In this document: positions 26,601 through 35,009 of the stretch, piece by piece
Numbering within the stretch: position 1 is the stretch's first letter
Layout of the letters: each line of letters begins with the position of its first letter
Translations under genes and position numbers: made by a program
From: Dyella sp. SG609
GTDB lineage: Bacteria > Pseudomonadota > Gammaproteobacteria > Xanthomonadales > Rhodanobacteraceae
DNA length: 64,000 nt
Assembly: GCF_012275375.1 (NCBI RefSeq)
Contig: NZ_JAAZQJ010000002.1
Coordinates: 248,001-312,000 of the forward strand
Direction: 5' to 3'
The notes under the pieces: generated by a model
Seen by the model: the letters and a program-made list of their open reading frames with translations, nothing else
Databases searched by the model: none
What the model was told of the DNA's origin: nothing

Positions 26601-27700
26601 TCCGGTCCCTTGCCCGCATCCACCACGCCGCAGAAGTACAGGCCGCGGCAGAACGAGCGCGTCTCGTACACATTGGTCTTGAACAGCGTGGAGAGGAAAT
26701 CCAGCGCTGGCGCCTGCAGGCTGCGCATGTGCTGCGGAAACAGGAAGAAGCCGTCGACGTCGTCGATATGGTCGTGGCTGGTGGCCGCTTCCAGCACCAG
26801 GCTGCGCATGCCTTCGATCACCTTGTCGAAGGCCTTGGGCACCCAGTCGGCCGGCAGGCCGTTGTCGTCGAGCGTGGGGCTGGACCAGCCCACGATCTGG
26901 CGCTGCAGCCGCGCGTCCTGCGTGCGCCAGAAACCGTCGAAGCCGGGAATGCTGTCGCAGTGGCTGAACACCACGTACACCGGCAGCGCGTAGGCAAACG
27001 CATCCTGCAGCTCGTGGATGCGCGCATACGCATAGCGGCCCATCGCCGCGCGCTGCTCCGCCGTGGCCTGGCACAGGCGCTCGGCCGAGATCACCCACAC
27101 GATGCCGTCCAGCGCGCGGTCCGGGCGCAGGCTGTCGATATCGGCCAGCATCTCGCTCCAGCGCGCGCCGGGCGTGTCGGTGGGGGAGCCGCCGATGCCG
27201 GCCGCGGGCTTCAGCGGTTCGCCCAGCACGCTGTCCGGATCGATCAGAATCCCCCGCTCCAGGAACAGCCACTGGCTGTTCGGCACGGCCTGGCTGAGAT
27301 ACGCCTCCTGCTTGGCCTCGCGCTGGTGCGTGGCGCGCTGCATGTCCTTGGGCAGCGAAGCGGCGAGGCTGCTCTTGCCATCGCCGGGGAAGCCCATCAG
27401 CAATACCCACGAGCTCTTGTAGCGCCAGTCGCGGCGCGCCCACAGATAGCGCAGCGCGCGCTCGATCACCGCATAACGCCGGCGCGCGCCGTCGCGGAAG
27501 CGCACCCACCCGCTCTGCCCATCGCGGTTCTGCGCCGGACGCGTGGCGATGGTCTTGGAGCGCGCGCGCCACATCAGCCAGGCGATCAGCAGAAACGCCA
27601 GCGCCGCCAGTACCGCCAGCACCAGGAACAAGGGATCGAAGCCGCCGCTGGACGCGGCGGCAGTGCTGGAAGCGGTAGCGGGCGCGGGGTTCGGGCTCAT
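23684..27700 (-). CDS. tssM: Type VI secretion membrane-complex protein TssM (IcmF)
   Basis: 1338 residues, normal TssM size. ATG 27700 forms a 4-nt overlap with the tssL stop. A transmembrane helix lies at about 21-44 (FDPLFLVLAVLAALAFLLIA), then the cytoplasmic GTPase-like domain with Walker A GFPGDGKS at 103-110, and another membrane helix (LQLALVGLAVLLAVALPWSA) before the large periplasmic part (IcmF-related, then the C-terminal VasK beta domain). The intact Walker A suggests nucleotide binding. TssM with TssL and TssJ spans the envelope. A long antisense frame over this gene is a composition artefact. Confidence 0.96.
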   Translation of the reverse strand: MSPNPAPATASSTAAASSGGFDPLFLVLAVLAALAFLLIAWLMWRARSKTIATRPAQNRDGQSGWVRFRDGARRRYAVIERALRYLWARRDWRYKSSWVLLMGFPGDGKSSLAASLPKDMQRATHQREAKQEAYLSQAVPNSQWLFLERGILIDPDSVLGEPLKPAAGIGGSPTDTPGARWSEMLADIDSLRPDRALDGIVWVISAERLCQATAEQRAAMGRYAYARIHELQDAFAYALPVYVVFSHCDSIPGFDGFWRTQDARLQRQIVGWSSPTLDDNGLPADWVPKAFDKVIEGMRSLVLEAATSHDHIDDVDGFFLFPQHMRSLQAPALDFLSTLFKTNVYETRSFCRGLYFCGVVDAGKGPEVAGPRKDVAFTESLVRDKVLGEQRLAQRTQKGLLARNRLIRRLQLALVGLAVLLAVALPWSAARVNHHAQGLRDTLLNIQLNSRSLAQHGCLDQERVYKLIAQITTLSEDTRYAAIPLSWVDGRIHRGITEVVSKNALQQVVLPSMACKLQQRIDDMSAATLKVSENTVAPDAVYADYLAQLKRQLDQLSALEGGLMRFGRIAQPGMADRNAQLLDFGALADYLYGSPLPADTIKRDSPLADALSVATYADAPAISPELRERLGKQFERMAAQAEHDLLHRAADGVPLLSALQEGKPPLLDTLRGFNSWLAWVHKSWLLSTPQDNPCTRMGEEIAPGIEHLIKNHHYDPELRTTLGFFDLDSCYQPAVDSLRSATLAPYGALFVVNPSNHQLEGISPGLGREVGGLRTLAGTAFMQVKSPQQYSCNGAAGGWRPSTFDELLTQLREYQEFASHEKIDQTGSSTGQPLYERLARTQLQLALQDSLARNQRGQVQAIDTGLDATSQLDRELADESSSLAASVEPLLQAQQRMRQLGFGSLADEVGQCAQNYASSMLLDVSELASASHLYDPPAPSGGDDSAPLFDLGSVPVLQGYLDRQLQRAEVLSRYAAPFVTLLKQTRGVNNSQRINTQVDAYWGGTISELNRAVQFADPAGQVAHLNDFFLKQLASLSYANCEATLAAYVPAAVGNDLFSSRRGDMEKLARAACSGRGQASSDLHYARIGMLFNSQLAGRYPFGPVDSREVSPAVVKAFFVYYGKEKPELKAWLEHATGPRAARMKAFIGQLDAVEAFFAGNLSAQPQSLPIQVKVGFRALPDRSPISNQLIGWTLRAGGAQGAAWPGADDSFAWSVGTPLSLDLQWADRSRYMPVPDAAQPELRASGYHAVFDTGGSWALLRWLDAHAAPPENGALDPGQRMLHFAVPVLDGSAPRDAKATDKADLYLILKLSGTDATTKAPVPLEAPAFPRDAPVLW

Positions 27701-28464
27701 GTCGCTCCGCTGTTGATCGCGTCCAGCAGCGACCAGGTGAGCAACAGCCAGACCAGCGACGACAGCACCAGGTAGATCGCCGCGCCGTAGGCCGCGGCGC
27801 GCAGCCACGGCGCCAGCGCGATGCGCGTGTTGTCGCGGTCGGACACCACCGTGTAGTCATAGGCCTGCGGAAACGCGCGCGCCTCCACGCTGCCGAGCTT
27901 GCGGCCGCTGGCCAGCGGATACAGCCGCGCGCGGTACTGGCGCAGTTTCTTCAAGCCTTCGGCGCCGCGGTACATGCCCTGGAAGCCCAGCTGCATGGCC
28001 AGCAGCAGCACGGCGGCCAGGTCCGCATCCAGCGTGCTGCGCTCGCCCGCGCCCATCAGGTCGTCGACCAGGTCGAAGAAGCGCCGGCCGGCCACGCGCG
28101 AGCGTTCCACCGTGTATTCGAGCAGGTGCTCGGGCCAGTGTTCGGCGCCGGCCCAGTGCAGTTCGAGAATGAAGATCTCGTCGGCCAGCGCCACCATCGC
28201 GTAGCGCGCGCGGCGGTAGGCCTCCAGCTCCGCGCTGGTGGCCGCGGCCTGCACGTCGCGCGACTGGCGGTCCAGCACGGCCAGCAGGCGGTGCGCGATG
28301 CGCTCCACGCTCTGGTGCGCCTCCAGCTCCCCGTGCGGGTTGTCCGGCTGCAGCAGCCGCGTCAGCTCGCCCTTCTGGATGGCGAGCTTGACCTGCGCGA
28401 CTTCCTCGTAGAACGCCGCGAAGCGTCCCAGCAGGAAGTTGGAGGAGGCAACCGTTCCGTTCAT
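27697..28464 (-). CDS. tssL: Type VI secretion membrane-complex protein TssL (DotU), short form
   Basis: 255 residues. ATG 28464 overlaps the tssK stop by 4 nt. Cytoplasmic DotU domain with ARYAMVALADEIFILELHWA, FFDLVDDLMGAG and LLLAMQLGFQGMYRG, followed by a single C-terminal membrane anchor (AAIYLVLSSLVWLLLTWSLL). There is no OmpA/peptidoglycan-binding extension, so wall anchoring must come from another protein or be absent. TssL pairs with TssM in the inner membrane. Confidence 0.95.
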   Translation of the reverse strand: MNGTVASSNFLLGRFAAFYEEVAQVKLAIQKGELTRLLQPDNPHGELEAHQSVERIAHRLLAVLDRQSRDVQAAATSAELEAYRRARYAMVALADEIFILELHWAGAEHWPEHLLEYTVERSRVAGRRFFDLVDDLMGAGERSTLDADLAAVLLLAMQLGFQGMYRGAEGLKKLRQYRARLYPLASGRKLGSVEARAFPQAYDYTVVSDRDNTRIALAPWLRAAAYGAAIYLVLSSLVWLLLTWSLLDAINSGAT

Positions 28465-29867
28465 GGCCGCGCGGTGGCTCCTTCGCGCGGCAGGTACAGG
28501 GTGATTGCGGCCGGCACGTGCTCGTCCGGCTCGCCGAGGATGACGAAAGTATGGCCTTCGCTGATCAGCGGCCGCGCCGCACCGTCCTCGCCCTCGATGG
28601 TGGCGTTGTTCACTTCGTAGACGAAGGCGCCGGGACGCAGGTTGATCGCGGCCACCTGCTGCGGCGTGGCCTCCTTCACCGTGGCGCCGGGATAGCGGCG
28701 GCGCACCAGCAGGTAGATCAGCTCCTCGTTGGCCATGCGCGCGCTGCCCAGCCACTGGCTCATGGTGGCGGCGTTCTGGCCGGCGCGCGGGGCCAGCTCG
28801 ATCAGCAGCTTGCCGGTGTCGATGCCGCGCGGCAGCTGCAGGCGGAAGCCGGAATTACCCACGCGCTGGAATTCCAGCACGCGGAAGTTGGCATTGAGCC
28901 GATTGAGCTGGTCGCGCACATAGGCAATGGCGCGGGTGAAACCGGGCACGCAGTCCTCATGCTCGTAGGCGCCCAGCACCGGTGGCGGCGGCGCACCCGG
29001 CGTGGCGGCGACGAAGCCCACCAGCTGCGACAGGCCCAGATAAAGATCGGCCGGATGCGTATGCGGCGACTGCAGCATCACGTCGAAGGTCGGCATCGCC
29101 ATCACCAGATGGCGCGCGGCCTGCACCTGCGCGCTGCTCTCGCTGTCCAGGCGCGGCTGGCCGCGGTCGTCCAGGCGCACGCCGAGCAGTTCGCGGTATT
29201 TCTTCCACAGCAGTTCCGACAGCGAGGCCAGCGAGCGCTGCAGGCTGCCGTCGCCCTGGAACGCCGAGGCGCCGATGTTCAGCATCGGCGGATGGAACGG
29301 CGCCAGGTGCACGCCGCGCGAATCGCCGTACAGCTCAAGCAAAGGCACCGAGCAATAGCTCTTGGCCACGTTGTCGCCCGCGGCCAGGCTGAGCTTGGGC
29401 CGCATGCGGTCGACCACGATCTCGTCCTTGCCGGTGTTCTCGTCCGCCTCCAGGTTGCCGCGCTCGATGGTGTAGCGCTGCATGTCGCCGATGTCGCTGG
29501 CCGCGCCCTTGCCGCGCACCGGCACGCGCAGATGCACGCGGACCTGCTTCTGCTGGTTCCAGTCGGTGCCGCTCAGGTCCAGCGACAGGCCCGCCGGCGC
29601 GAAATGGCCGGGATAGTCGATCACCAGCCCGTCGGTCATCACGCAGCGCAGGCGCTGGAACACCACCCGGCCCTTGCTCAGTTCCGTGGGGTCCAGCGCC
29701 ATGTCCAGCACGCCCCAGGCATGCGGCTGCAGCATCACCAGGCGGCGGTGCAGCAGGTTGTTCCAGTAGATGTCGTTCTGCTGGAAGTGATGCGGCGACA
29801 GCAGCATGCCCTCCGACCAGGAGACCGGCTCCGGCAGGCTGTCCAGGGTATCGACGGTGGCGTTCAT
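28461..29867 (-). CDS. tssK: Type VI secretion baseplate protein TssK
   Basis: 468 residues starting MNATVDTLDS with AGGGGAAG upstream. The N-terminal shell domain has the hallmark VSWSEGMLLSPHHFQQND, the middle helical bundle includes LASLSELLWKKYRELLG, and the C-terminal receptor-binding-like domain contains YVRDQLNRLNANFRVLEFQR. TssK trimers link the baseplate to the TssLM membrane complex. It overlaps tssL by 4 nt and follows tssJ by 22 nt. Confidence 0.95.
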   Translation of the reverse strand: MNATVDTLDSLPEPVSWSEGMLLSPHHFQQNDIYWNNLLHRRLVMLQPHAWGVLDMALDPTELSKGRVVFQRLRCVMTDGLVIDYPGHFAPAGLSLDLSGTDWNQQKQVRVHLRVPVRGKGAASDIGDMQRYTIERGNLEADENTGKDEIVVDRMRPKLSLAAGDNVAKSYCSVPLLELYGDSRGVHLAPFHPPMLNIGASAFQGDGSLQRSLASLSELLWKKYRELLGVRLDDRGQPRLDSESSAQVQAARHLVMAMPTFDVMLQSPHTHPADLYLGLSQLVGFVAATPGAPPPPVLGAYEHEDCVPGFTRAIAYVRDQLNRLNANFRVLEFQRVGNSGFRLQLPRGIDTGKLLIELAPRAGQNAATMSQWLGSARMANEELIYLLVRRRYPGATVKEATPQQVAAINLRPGAFVYEVNNATIEGEDGAARPLISEGHTFVILGEPDEHVPAAITLYLPREGATARP

Positions 29868-29889
29868 GGCGCTTCCCCTGCTGTCGCGT

Positions 29890-30354
29890 TCATGGCTGTT
29901 CGGTCACGGCGAGCTGGGTGGCCTGCAGCCACACCACCGCCCGGCGGAATTTGGTGAGATCGGCGCGCGCCTGCCCGTCGGCCGACAGATAGTTGGCAAA
30001 GGCATACACGGCCACCGCCTTGCCCGCGCGCTTGGGCAAAGGCACCGGATCGATCACCTGCGCAGGCGGGATCTCCAGATGCACCGCATCGACCGAGATG
30101 CCCAGCCCGTTGATCAGCGCGGTTTTCTGCGCGAACCACTCCGGCCCGGTCTTGGGCAGCATGGCTTCGTTCTTCAGGTCGTACAGGAACACCAGGTCCA
30201 GCTGCACCGCCGAATTGAGATTGGCGCCCGGCGGCGCGGCCACGCGCACGCTGGACAGCGTGGTGGTCGGCGTGCGGCCGAGCAGCTTGTTGACCGAGCT
30301 GCATCCGGCCGGCGCGGCCAGCAGCAGCAACAGCAATAGAAGTCGCGCGCGCAT
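29890..30354 (-). CDS. tssJ: Type VI secretion outer-membrane lipoprotein TssJ
   Basis: 154 residues. A lipoprotein signal (MRARLLLLLLLLAAPAGC) ends in the lipobox APAGC with acylated Cys18. The mature domain is a TssJ-type transthyretin-like sandwich (LNSAVQLDLVFLYDLKNEAM, VDAVHLEIPPAQVIDP). The start overlaps the PAAR-gene stop by one base (TGATG). It anchors the TssLM complex to the outer membrane. Confidence 0.93.
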   Translation of the reverse strand: MRARLLLLLLLLAAPAGCSSVNKLLGRTPTTTLSSVRVAAPPGANLNSAVQLDLVFLYDLKNEAMLPKTGPEWFAQKTALINGLGISVDAVHLEIPPAQVIDPVPLPKRAGKAVAVYAFANYLSADGQARADLTKFRRAVVWLQATQLAVTEQP

Positions 30355-30752
30355 CAGCTCAGCACCAGCACGGTGACCTGGGCGGGCGTCAGCGACACTC
30401 CCACCATGTTCGGCAGCAGGCCGTTCTGGCCCACCAGGCCCAGCATGTGCGTGCAGGGAATGCCGCCCATGAACACCTTGAAGCTGCCCAGGATCGAGCG
30501 GAACGGCCCCATGAACAGATGCGAGACCACGCCGCCTTCCGCACCCGGCTGGTCGCCGTTGCTCAGCGCGCCCACGGTGACCAGGTTTTCCGCCAGGCCG
30601 CCGCCGACGATCACCTCGAACTGCGCGGGGATGTCCGCGAACGACAAGGCGATATTCGGAAACGGCATCGGCGTGGGCACGCCCAGCACGGGCACGAAGC
30701 ACACGTCCGGGAAGGCCAGGTTGAGCACGCCGAGATTGGTGTTGACGAACAT
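30354..30752 (-). CDS. PAAR-like spike-tip protein (DUF4150)
   Basis: 132 residues from ATG 30752 (MFVNTNLGVLNLAFPDVCFV). The DUF4150 signature is visible: NTN..G.NLAFPDVC.VP, PMPFPNIA, and FMGGIPCTHMLGLVGQNG. These proteins replace the classical PAAR cone at the tip of VgrG and recruit cargo. There is no C-terminal toxin extension, so the protein is a carrier. One-base overlap with tssJ, and it follows the DUF3540 gene by 4 nt. Confidence 0.88.
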   Translation of the reverse strand: MFVNTNLGVLNLAFPDVCFVPVLGVPTPMPFPNIALSFADIPAQFEVIVGGGLAENLVTVGALSNGDQPGAEGGVVSHLFMGPFRSILGSFKVFMGGIPCTHMLGLVGQNGLLPNMVGVSLTPAQVTVLVLS

Positions 30753-30756
30753 GGGC

Positions 30757-31308
30757 TTATCCCAGGCTGATACGCTCGGCATCGATCTTGGCGTCCTGCC
30801 GCGCGGTGATCATGGCCTGCTCGCCATGCAGCCGCAGGAACTGCCGCGCGTCGAGCAGGAACTGTTCGACCTGGCCGACATAGGTGCGCGCGGTCTGCAC
30901 CAGCGACTCCGCGGCGCTGGCGAACAGCTGCCGCCCGCTGAGCGCGAGCGCGCCCTGCACCGCCGTCACTTCCACGCCTTCGCCGGCGCGCAGCGCGATG
31001 TTGCGCGTGGCGGCGATATCGACCTCGGCCTGGCGGATCGACACGGCGTCGGCGCCCGGCACCGCCAGCGTGGCGCGGCCGCCTTCGGCGCGCGCCAGCA
31101 CGTGCAGCACAAAGCATTCGCCGTCGGCGGTGGCGACCAGCAGCACGCGGTCGCCCGCCTGCGGCGTGACCAGGCAGGACACCGCCTGGCGCGCGCAGCG
31201 GCCGTCGTCCAGGCGCCAGCCGTCGCGGCCGGCGGCATCGCGGATGGTGGCTTCGAACCAGGCGGGCGCGGCCGCTTGAACGGGTTTGGCTTGGCGGGCG
31301 GCGAACAT
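30757..31308 (-). CDS. DUF3540 protein of the T6SS spike cluster
   Basis: 183 residues from ATG 31308 (MFAARQAKPVQAAAPAWFEA). Pattern: CLVTPQAGDRVLLVATADGE, then short beta repeats (VDIAATRNIALRAGEGVEV) and a C-terminal helix. This is the DUF3540 family, always seen beside DUF2169, pentapeptide and DUF4150 genes in T6SS or contractile clusters. The beta repeats suggest a needle or spike-adapter piece; precise role not established. One-base overlap with the upstream pentapeptide gene. Confidence 0.82.
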   Translation of the reverse strand: MFAARQAKPVQAAAPAWFEATIRDAAGRDGWRLDDGRCARQAVSCLVTPQAGDRVLLVATADGECFVLHVLARAEGGRATLAVPGADAVSIRQAEVDIAATRNIALRAGEGVEVTAVQGALALSGRQLFASAAESLVQTARTYVGQVEQFLLDARQFLRLHGEQAMITARQDAKIDAERISLG

Positions 31309-32387
31309 CAGGCGGTCTCCAGGGCAAGGGCGCGGGCCTCGGCGGCGAGGCGGGAGGACGAGGTGCCGCGCAGGCGCTGGGTCTGCGCCGCGTGCAGGTC
31401 GGCTTGAACAAAGCGGGTGTTGTGGAAGCTGGCGTGGTCCAGCCGCGCGTGGCGGAAACCGACGCGTCCGCCGCTGGCATGGTCGAAGCGCGCATAGCTC
31501 AGCGTGGCGTGGCCGAAGTCCACCCCGGTCAGCCGTGCGTGGTCCCACACGCTGCCGGTGCCGCGCGCTTCCACCAGCGACACTTGCTGCAACTCGGCGG
31601 ACTGGAACAGCGCGCCTTCGCAGGACAGGCCGGCCGCATCCACCTCGCTCCAGCTGGAGTCGAGCAGCAATGCGTTGTCGAGTTTCGCTGCGCGCAGGCT
31701 GGCCTTGGCGAAGACGGCCTTGCGCAGATTGGCCTCGCGCAGGTCGGCGCCGTCCAGCCGCGCGCCGGTGAAGTCGGCGCCTTCCAGCAGGCAGCGCTGC
31801 AGCACCAGACCGCGCAGGTCCATGCCGCCGAAAAGCCCGCCTTGCAGCACCGCCGCCTGCGCGACCAGGCCGGTGACGTCGATCACGCGGAAGTCCGCGC
31901 CGGGCAGCACCGCCTGCGCCAGCGTCGCATGCGCAAGCACCAGGCCGGCAACGTCGCATTGGGTGGCGACGGTGCGATGCAGGAGCGCATGCGCGAAGCT
32001 GGCCAGGCGCAGATCCGTCTGGGTGAAGGCCGACAGCGCCACTTCCGCCTTCGTCCACGACGACGCCGACAAGTCGGCCAGCGCAAACGAACACTGCTGC
32101 ACATTCGCCCCGCCCCAGCGCGAAGCGCCCAGCTTGCAGCGCGTAAAGCTGCAGCTTTCCAGGGTCGCGCCGCTGAAGTCCGCCTCGCGCAGATCGCAGT
32201 CGATAAAGTTCACGTGCTGCAAGCGCGCGCCATGCAGATCGGCGCCGCGCCAGCTCACCTGGTTGAACAGCAGCGATTCGATCGCGCGGCCGCTGCTATC
32301 GAGCACGCCCAGGTCGACGCCGTTCACCGGACGCCCCAGGCGCTGCAGGTGGGCGATATCGTCCCAGGAGATCGCCGCCGCGCTCAT
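31308..32387 (-). CDS. Pentapeptide-repeat protein of the T6SS spike cluster
   Basis: 359 residues from ATG 32387. Most of the chain is A(D/N)LxX pentapeptide repeats (ADLHGARLQHVNFIDCDLRE, ADFTGARLDGADLREANLRK), predicting a right-handed quadrilateral beta-helix. No enzyme motif. It overlaps both neighbours (4 nt with the DUF2169 gene, 1 nt with DUF3540), so stoichiometric co-production is likely. In this conserved block it probably acts as an adaptor or chaperone for spike-loaded cargo. Confidence 0.87.
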   Translation of the reverse strand: MSAAAISWDDIAHLQRLGRPVNGVDLGVLDSSGRAIESLLFNQVSWRGADLHGARLQHVNFIDCDLREADFSGATLESCSFTRCKLGASRWGGANVQQCSFALADLSASSWTKAEVALSAFTQTDLRLASFAHALLHRTVATQCDVAGLVLAHATLAQAVLPGADFRVIDVTGLVAQAAVLQGGLFGGMDLRGLVLQRCLLEGADFTGARLDGADLREANLRKAVFAKASLRAAKLDNALLLDSSWSEVDAAGLSCEGALFQSAELQQVSLVEARGTGSVWDHARLTGVDFGHATLSYARFDHASGGRVGFRHARLDHASFHNTRFVQADLHAAQTQRLRGTSSSRLAAEARALALETA

Positions 32388-35002
32388 GGCAGCCTCCGTC
32401 CCGGCTCCAGCCGCACGCCTTCCAGCCGCGCGTGGTCGAAGCGCGCCTCGGCGCATTCGGCCTGCACGAAGTTCGCTTCGCGCAGGTCCGCCTCGCGGAA
32501 GTCCGCGCGGCGGCACATGGCCTGGTAGAAGTCCGCCGCTTCCGCATGGCAGCCGGTGAGTTCGCCGCCCATGAACAGAGAGCGGTAGAACAAGGTGCGT
32601 TCCAGCACCGCATGCGGCAGGCGCGCGCCGCTGAAATCGCATTCGCGGAACTGCCCCTCGGCCAGGTTGGCATCGGCCAGGTTGGCGCCGCGCCAGCTGC
32701 TGTGGTCGGCGCGCACGCGCTGCAGGTCGGCGCGCGACCAGTCTGCGCCGCCGCCGCCCTGCACGCGGGCCAGGTCGGCGCCGGCCCAGTGGCTGTCGGT
32801 AAGCCGGCATTCCATCAGCACGCTGCGCGACAGGGCCGCCTCGCGCCAGTCGCTGCCGGCCAGGCTGGAACCCAGCGCCACCGTGCGCTGCCAGGCCGCA
32901 TGCGCCCAGCGGCTGCCGTCGGCCTTGGCGTGCAGCAGCACGCAGTCGGCCAGGGTGGCGTGTTCCAGGTTGGCGCCTTCCAGCACGATGTTCGGCGCGA
33001 TCCAGCGCTCGAAGCGCGCACCGGCCAGGTCCGCGCGGCTCCAGTCGGCATCGCCGGCCTGCGTGCCGGCGAAGCTGGCGCCGCGGAACACGGCGTCGTG
33101 CGCGCGGGTGCGGGCGAGGTTGGCGCCGTCGAAGCAGGCGGCGGCGCAGTTGGCCGCATCCATGGTGGCGCCGGTCAGCGCCACTTCGCTCAAGTCCGCG
33201 CCGTCGAGCTGGGCGCCGCGCAGATCGGAAGCCTCCAGCAGCGCGCCACGCAGATCCGCACCGGACAGCATGGCGCCGCGCAGGTCCGCGCCGGCCAGAT
33301 CGCAACCGTGCAGCGAGCCGCCTTCGCGCACGCGCAGCAGCAGCCATTGGCCGATCGCGGCCGCCACCGCCGGTTGCAGCGGCAGGCCCGGCACGCTCGG
33401 TTGCGGCGAGGCCAGGCGGCCCTTGCGCTGCAGTTCGTGGATCTGTTCCACCGCCACCGGCGGCACGCCGGCCAGCGCGCCGAACTCACCGAGCGCGCCC
33501 ATCGCGCCGCCCTGCCCGGCCGCGCGCGCCAGCGCTTCCTCGGTGGTGGCCGGCACCGCGGGCGGCAGCTCCGGCAACTGCGCCAGCTGCGCGGCGGCTT
33601 CGTCGCGCCGCGCCTGCGCCTGCTCCTTCGCTGCGCGGCCGATGCGTTCGACGGCGTCGAGCATCGGGCTGAGATCGAAATCGCCGCGGCGGATCGCGGC
33701 TTCGCCGGGCACCGGCAAGTCCACCGCCAGCGGCGCTGGCGCCGGCGGCGGCGCGGGCATGCCGGAAGACGCTTCGAATTCCGCGGCCAGGCCCGCTTCG
33801 CGCGCCGCGCGCACGGCGACGCGGCGCTGCTGTTCTTCCTGCACTTCCGTCTGCCGCGCGGCGCGCAGGGCGGCGTCGGGTTCCGGCGTCAGCTGCGCTT
33901 CGTTGAAGACGTGGCGCGCGGCGGTGTCGCGGTTGAGCCGCAGCGCCAGCACCTCGCCGTAATGCGACAGCGCACGCGGCGCATCGTCGGCATGTTCGTA
34001 GGCCACCATCAGCGCTTCCACGTCCAGCGCCAGGCTGTCCTCCACCTCGATCTCGCCGCGGTGGATGGTCACGCCCAGCTCCGCGTCGGGGAAGAACCAC
34101 ACCGTGTCGAACGACAGCGCCACCTCGTCCACCGCATCCGCCGGCTGGCCCGCGCGATGGGCAAACGCGCGCGGCCGGAACTCCGGCAGGCAGCCTTCGA
34201 TCACCGGCAGGCGCGGATGCATGCCTTCCAGGCGATACGTCTCGCCGCCGGTGAAGAAGCCTTCGATGCGCTGGTCCAGCGGCGCCGCGTTGAAGAATTC
34301 CGGATGCGTATCGTCGGCCAGCCCCGGATAGGCCTCGCTGCGCCAGCGCTTGCCGTAGCTGCCGATCCACTGCCGCCGCGGCGTCCAGCCCACGTCGAGC
34401 TGGCCGAAGCCGGCCGGCGCGTAACGCCGGCGGGGGCTCCGCACGGGCCGCTGCGGCTGTTCCACGTTCGGCATGTCGCCGTGGTTGCGGCCGAAGAATG
34501 CGGCGAGCGGATGGCGCGCGTAGCCGCGTCCTTCCGGGTTCGCCGGATGGCCCGCGCCGCCGTAGGCGCGGCTCCAGGTCAGCGGCATCTGAGTGAACGG
34601 CAGCGGCTCGGTCACCTGCAGCCAGGGCAGCATGCCGTACATCCACTGGCGGTCGCCGACCACGCGCAGGCGCTTGTCCACACCACCCGATTTCCCGCCG
34701 TTCGACATCGCGCTGCCCACCACCAGGCGCACCATCTGCTCGGTCACCGCCAGCCCGTTCGCCGCATGCGCGCTGCCGGCCAGCAGCACTTCGCCGCGGG
34801 TCTTGGGCATCAGCTCGTCCAGCGGACGGCCCGGCGGCAGCGCGGACATCACCTTGCGCCACTGCAGGTTGTCGCGCAGCAAGGCATCCGGCCGCCCGCC
34901 CAGCGCGAAGAAACCCAGCGTCGCCACCAGCAGGCGGTCGCGCCCCTGCCAGCGGTACGGGCGGTGCATCAGGCCGAGGGTCATCGGTTTGACGATCTTC
35001 AT
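32384..35002 (-). CDS. DUF2169 protein fused to a pentapeptide-repeat domain
   Basis: 872 residues; ATG 35002 with GAGG overlapping the vgrG stop. The N-terminal ~340 residues are DUF2169 (LTWSRAYGGAGHPANPEGRG, DVGWTPRRQWIGSYGKRW, FFNAAPLDQRIEGFFTGGE, FFPDAELGVTIHRGEIEVED). A Pro/Ala/Gln-rich hinge covers about 390-530, and the rest is pentapeptide repeat (CDLAGADLRGAMLSGADLRG). DUF2169 proteins accompany VgrG/PAAR genes and are thought to help load cargo onto the spike. Position directly behind vgrG fits that. Confidence 0.87.
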   Translation of the reverse strand: MKIVKPMTLGLMHRPYRWQGRDRLLVATLGFFALGGRPDALLRDNLQWRKVMSALPPGRPLDELMPKTRGEVLLAGSAHAANGLAVTEQMVRLVVGSAMSNGGKSGGVDKRLRVVGDRQWMYGMLPWLQVTEPLPFTQMPLTWSRAYGGAGHPANPEGRGYARHPLAAFFGRNHGDMPNVEQPQRPVRSPRRRYAPAGFGQLDVGWTPRRQWIGSYGKRWRSEAYPGLADDTHPEFFNAAPLDQRIEGFFTGGETYRLEGMHPRLPVIEGCLPEFRPRAFAHRAGQPADAVDEVALSFDTVWFFPDAELGVTIHRGEIEVEDSLALDVEALMVAYEHADDAPRALSHYGEVLALRLNRDTAARHVFNEAQLTPEPDAALRAARQTEVQEEQQRRVAVRAAREAGLAAEFEASSGMPAPPPAPAPLAVDLPVPGEAAIRRGDFDLSPMLDAVERIGRAAKEQAQARRDEAAAQLAQLPELPPAVPATTEEALARAAGQGGAMGALGEFGALAGVPPVAVEQIHELQRKGRLASPQPSVPGLPLQPAVAAAIGQWLLLRVREGGSLHGCDLAGADLRGAMLSGADLRGALLEASDLRGAQLDGADLSEVALTGATMDAANCAAACFDGANLARTRAHDAVFRGASFAGTQAGDADWSRADLAGARFERWIAPNIVLEGANLEHATLADCVLLHAKADGSRWAHAAWQRTVALGSSLAGSDWREAALSRSVLMECRLTDSHWAGADLARVQGGGGADWSRADLQRVRADHSSWRGANLADANLAEGQFRECDFSGARLPHAVLERTLFYRSLFMGGELTGCHAEAADFYQAMCRRADFREADLREANFVQAECAEARFDHARLEGVRLEPGRRLP

Positions 35003-35009
35003 GCGCGCC

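Noticed and set aside
23630-27860. Two >4-kb frames overlapping tssM (one antisense, one in another minus frame)
   Set aside because: Composition shadows; only the 23684-27700 frame shows membrane helices, Walker A and TssM similarity.
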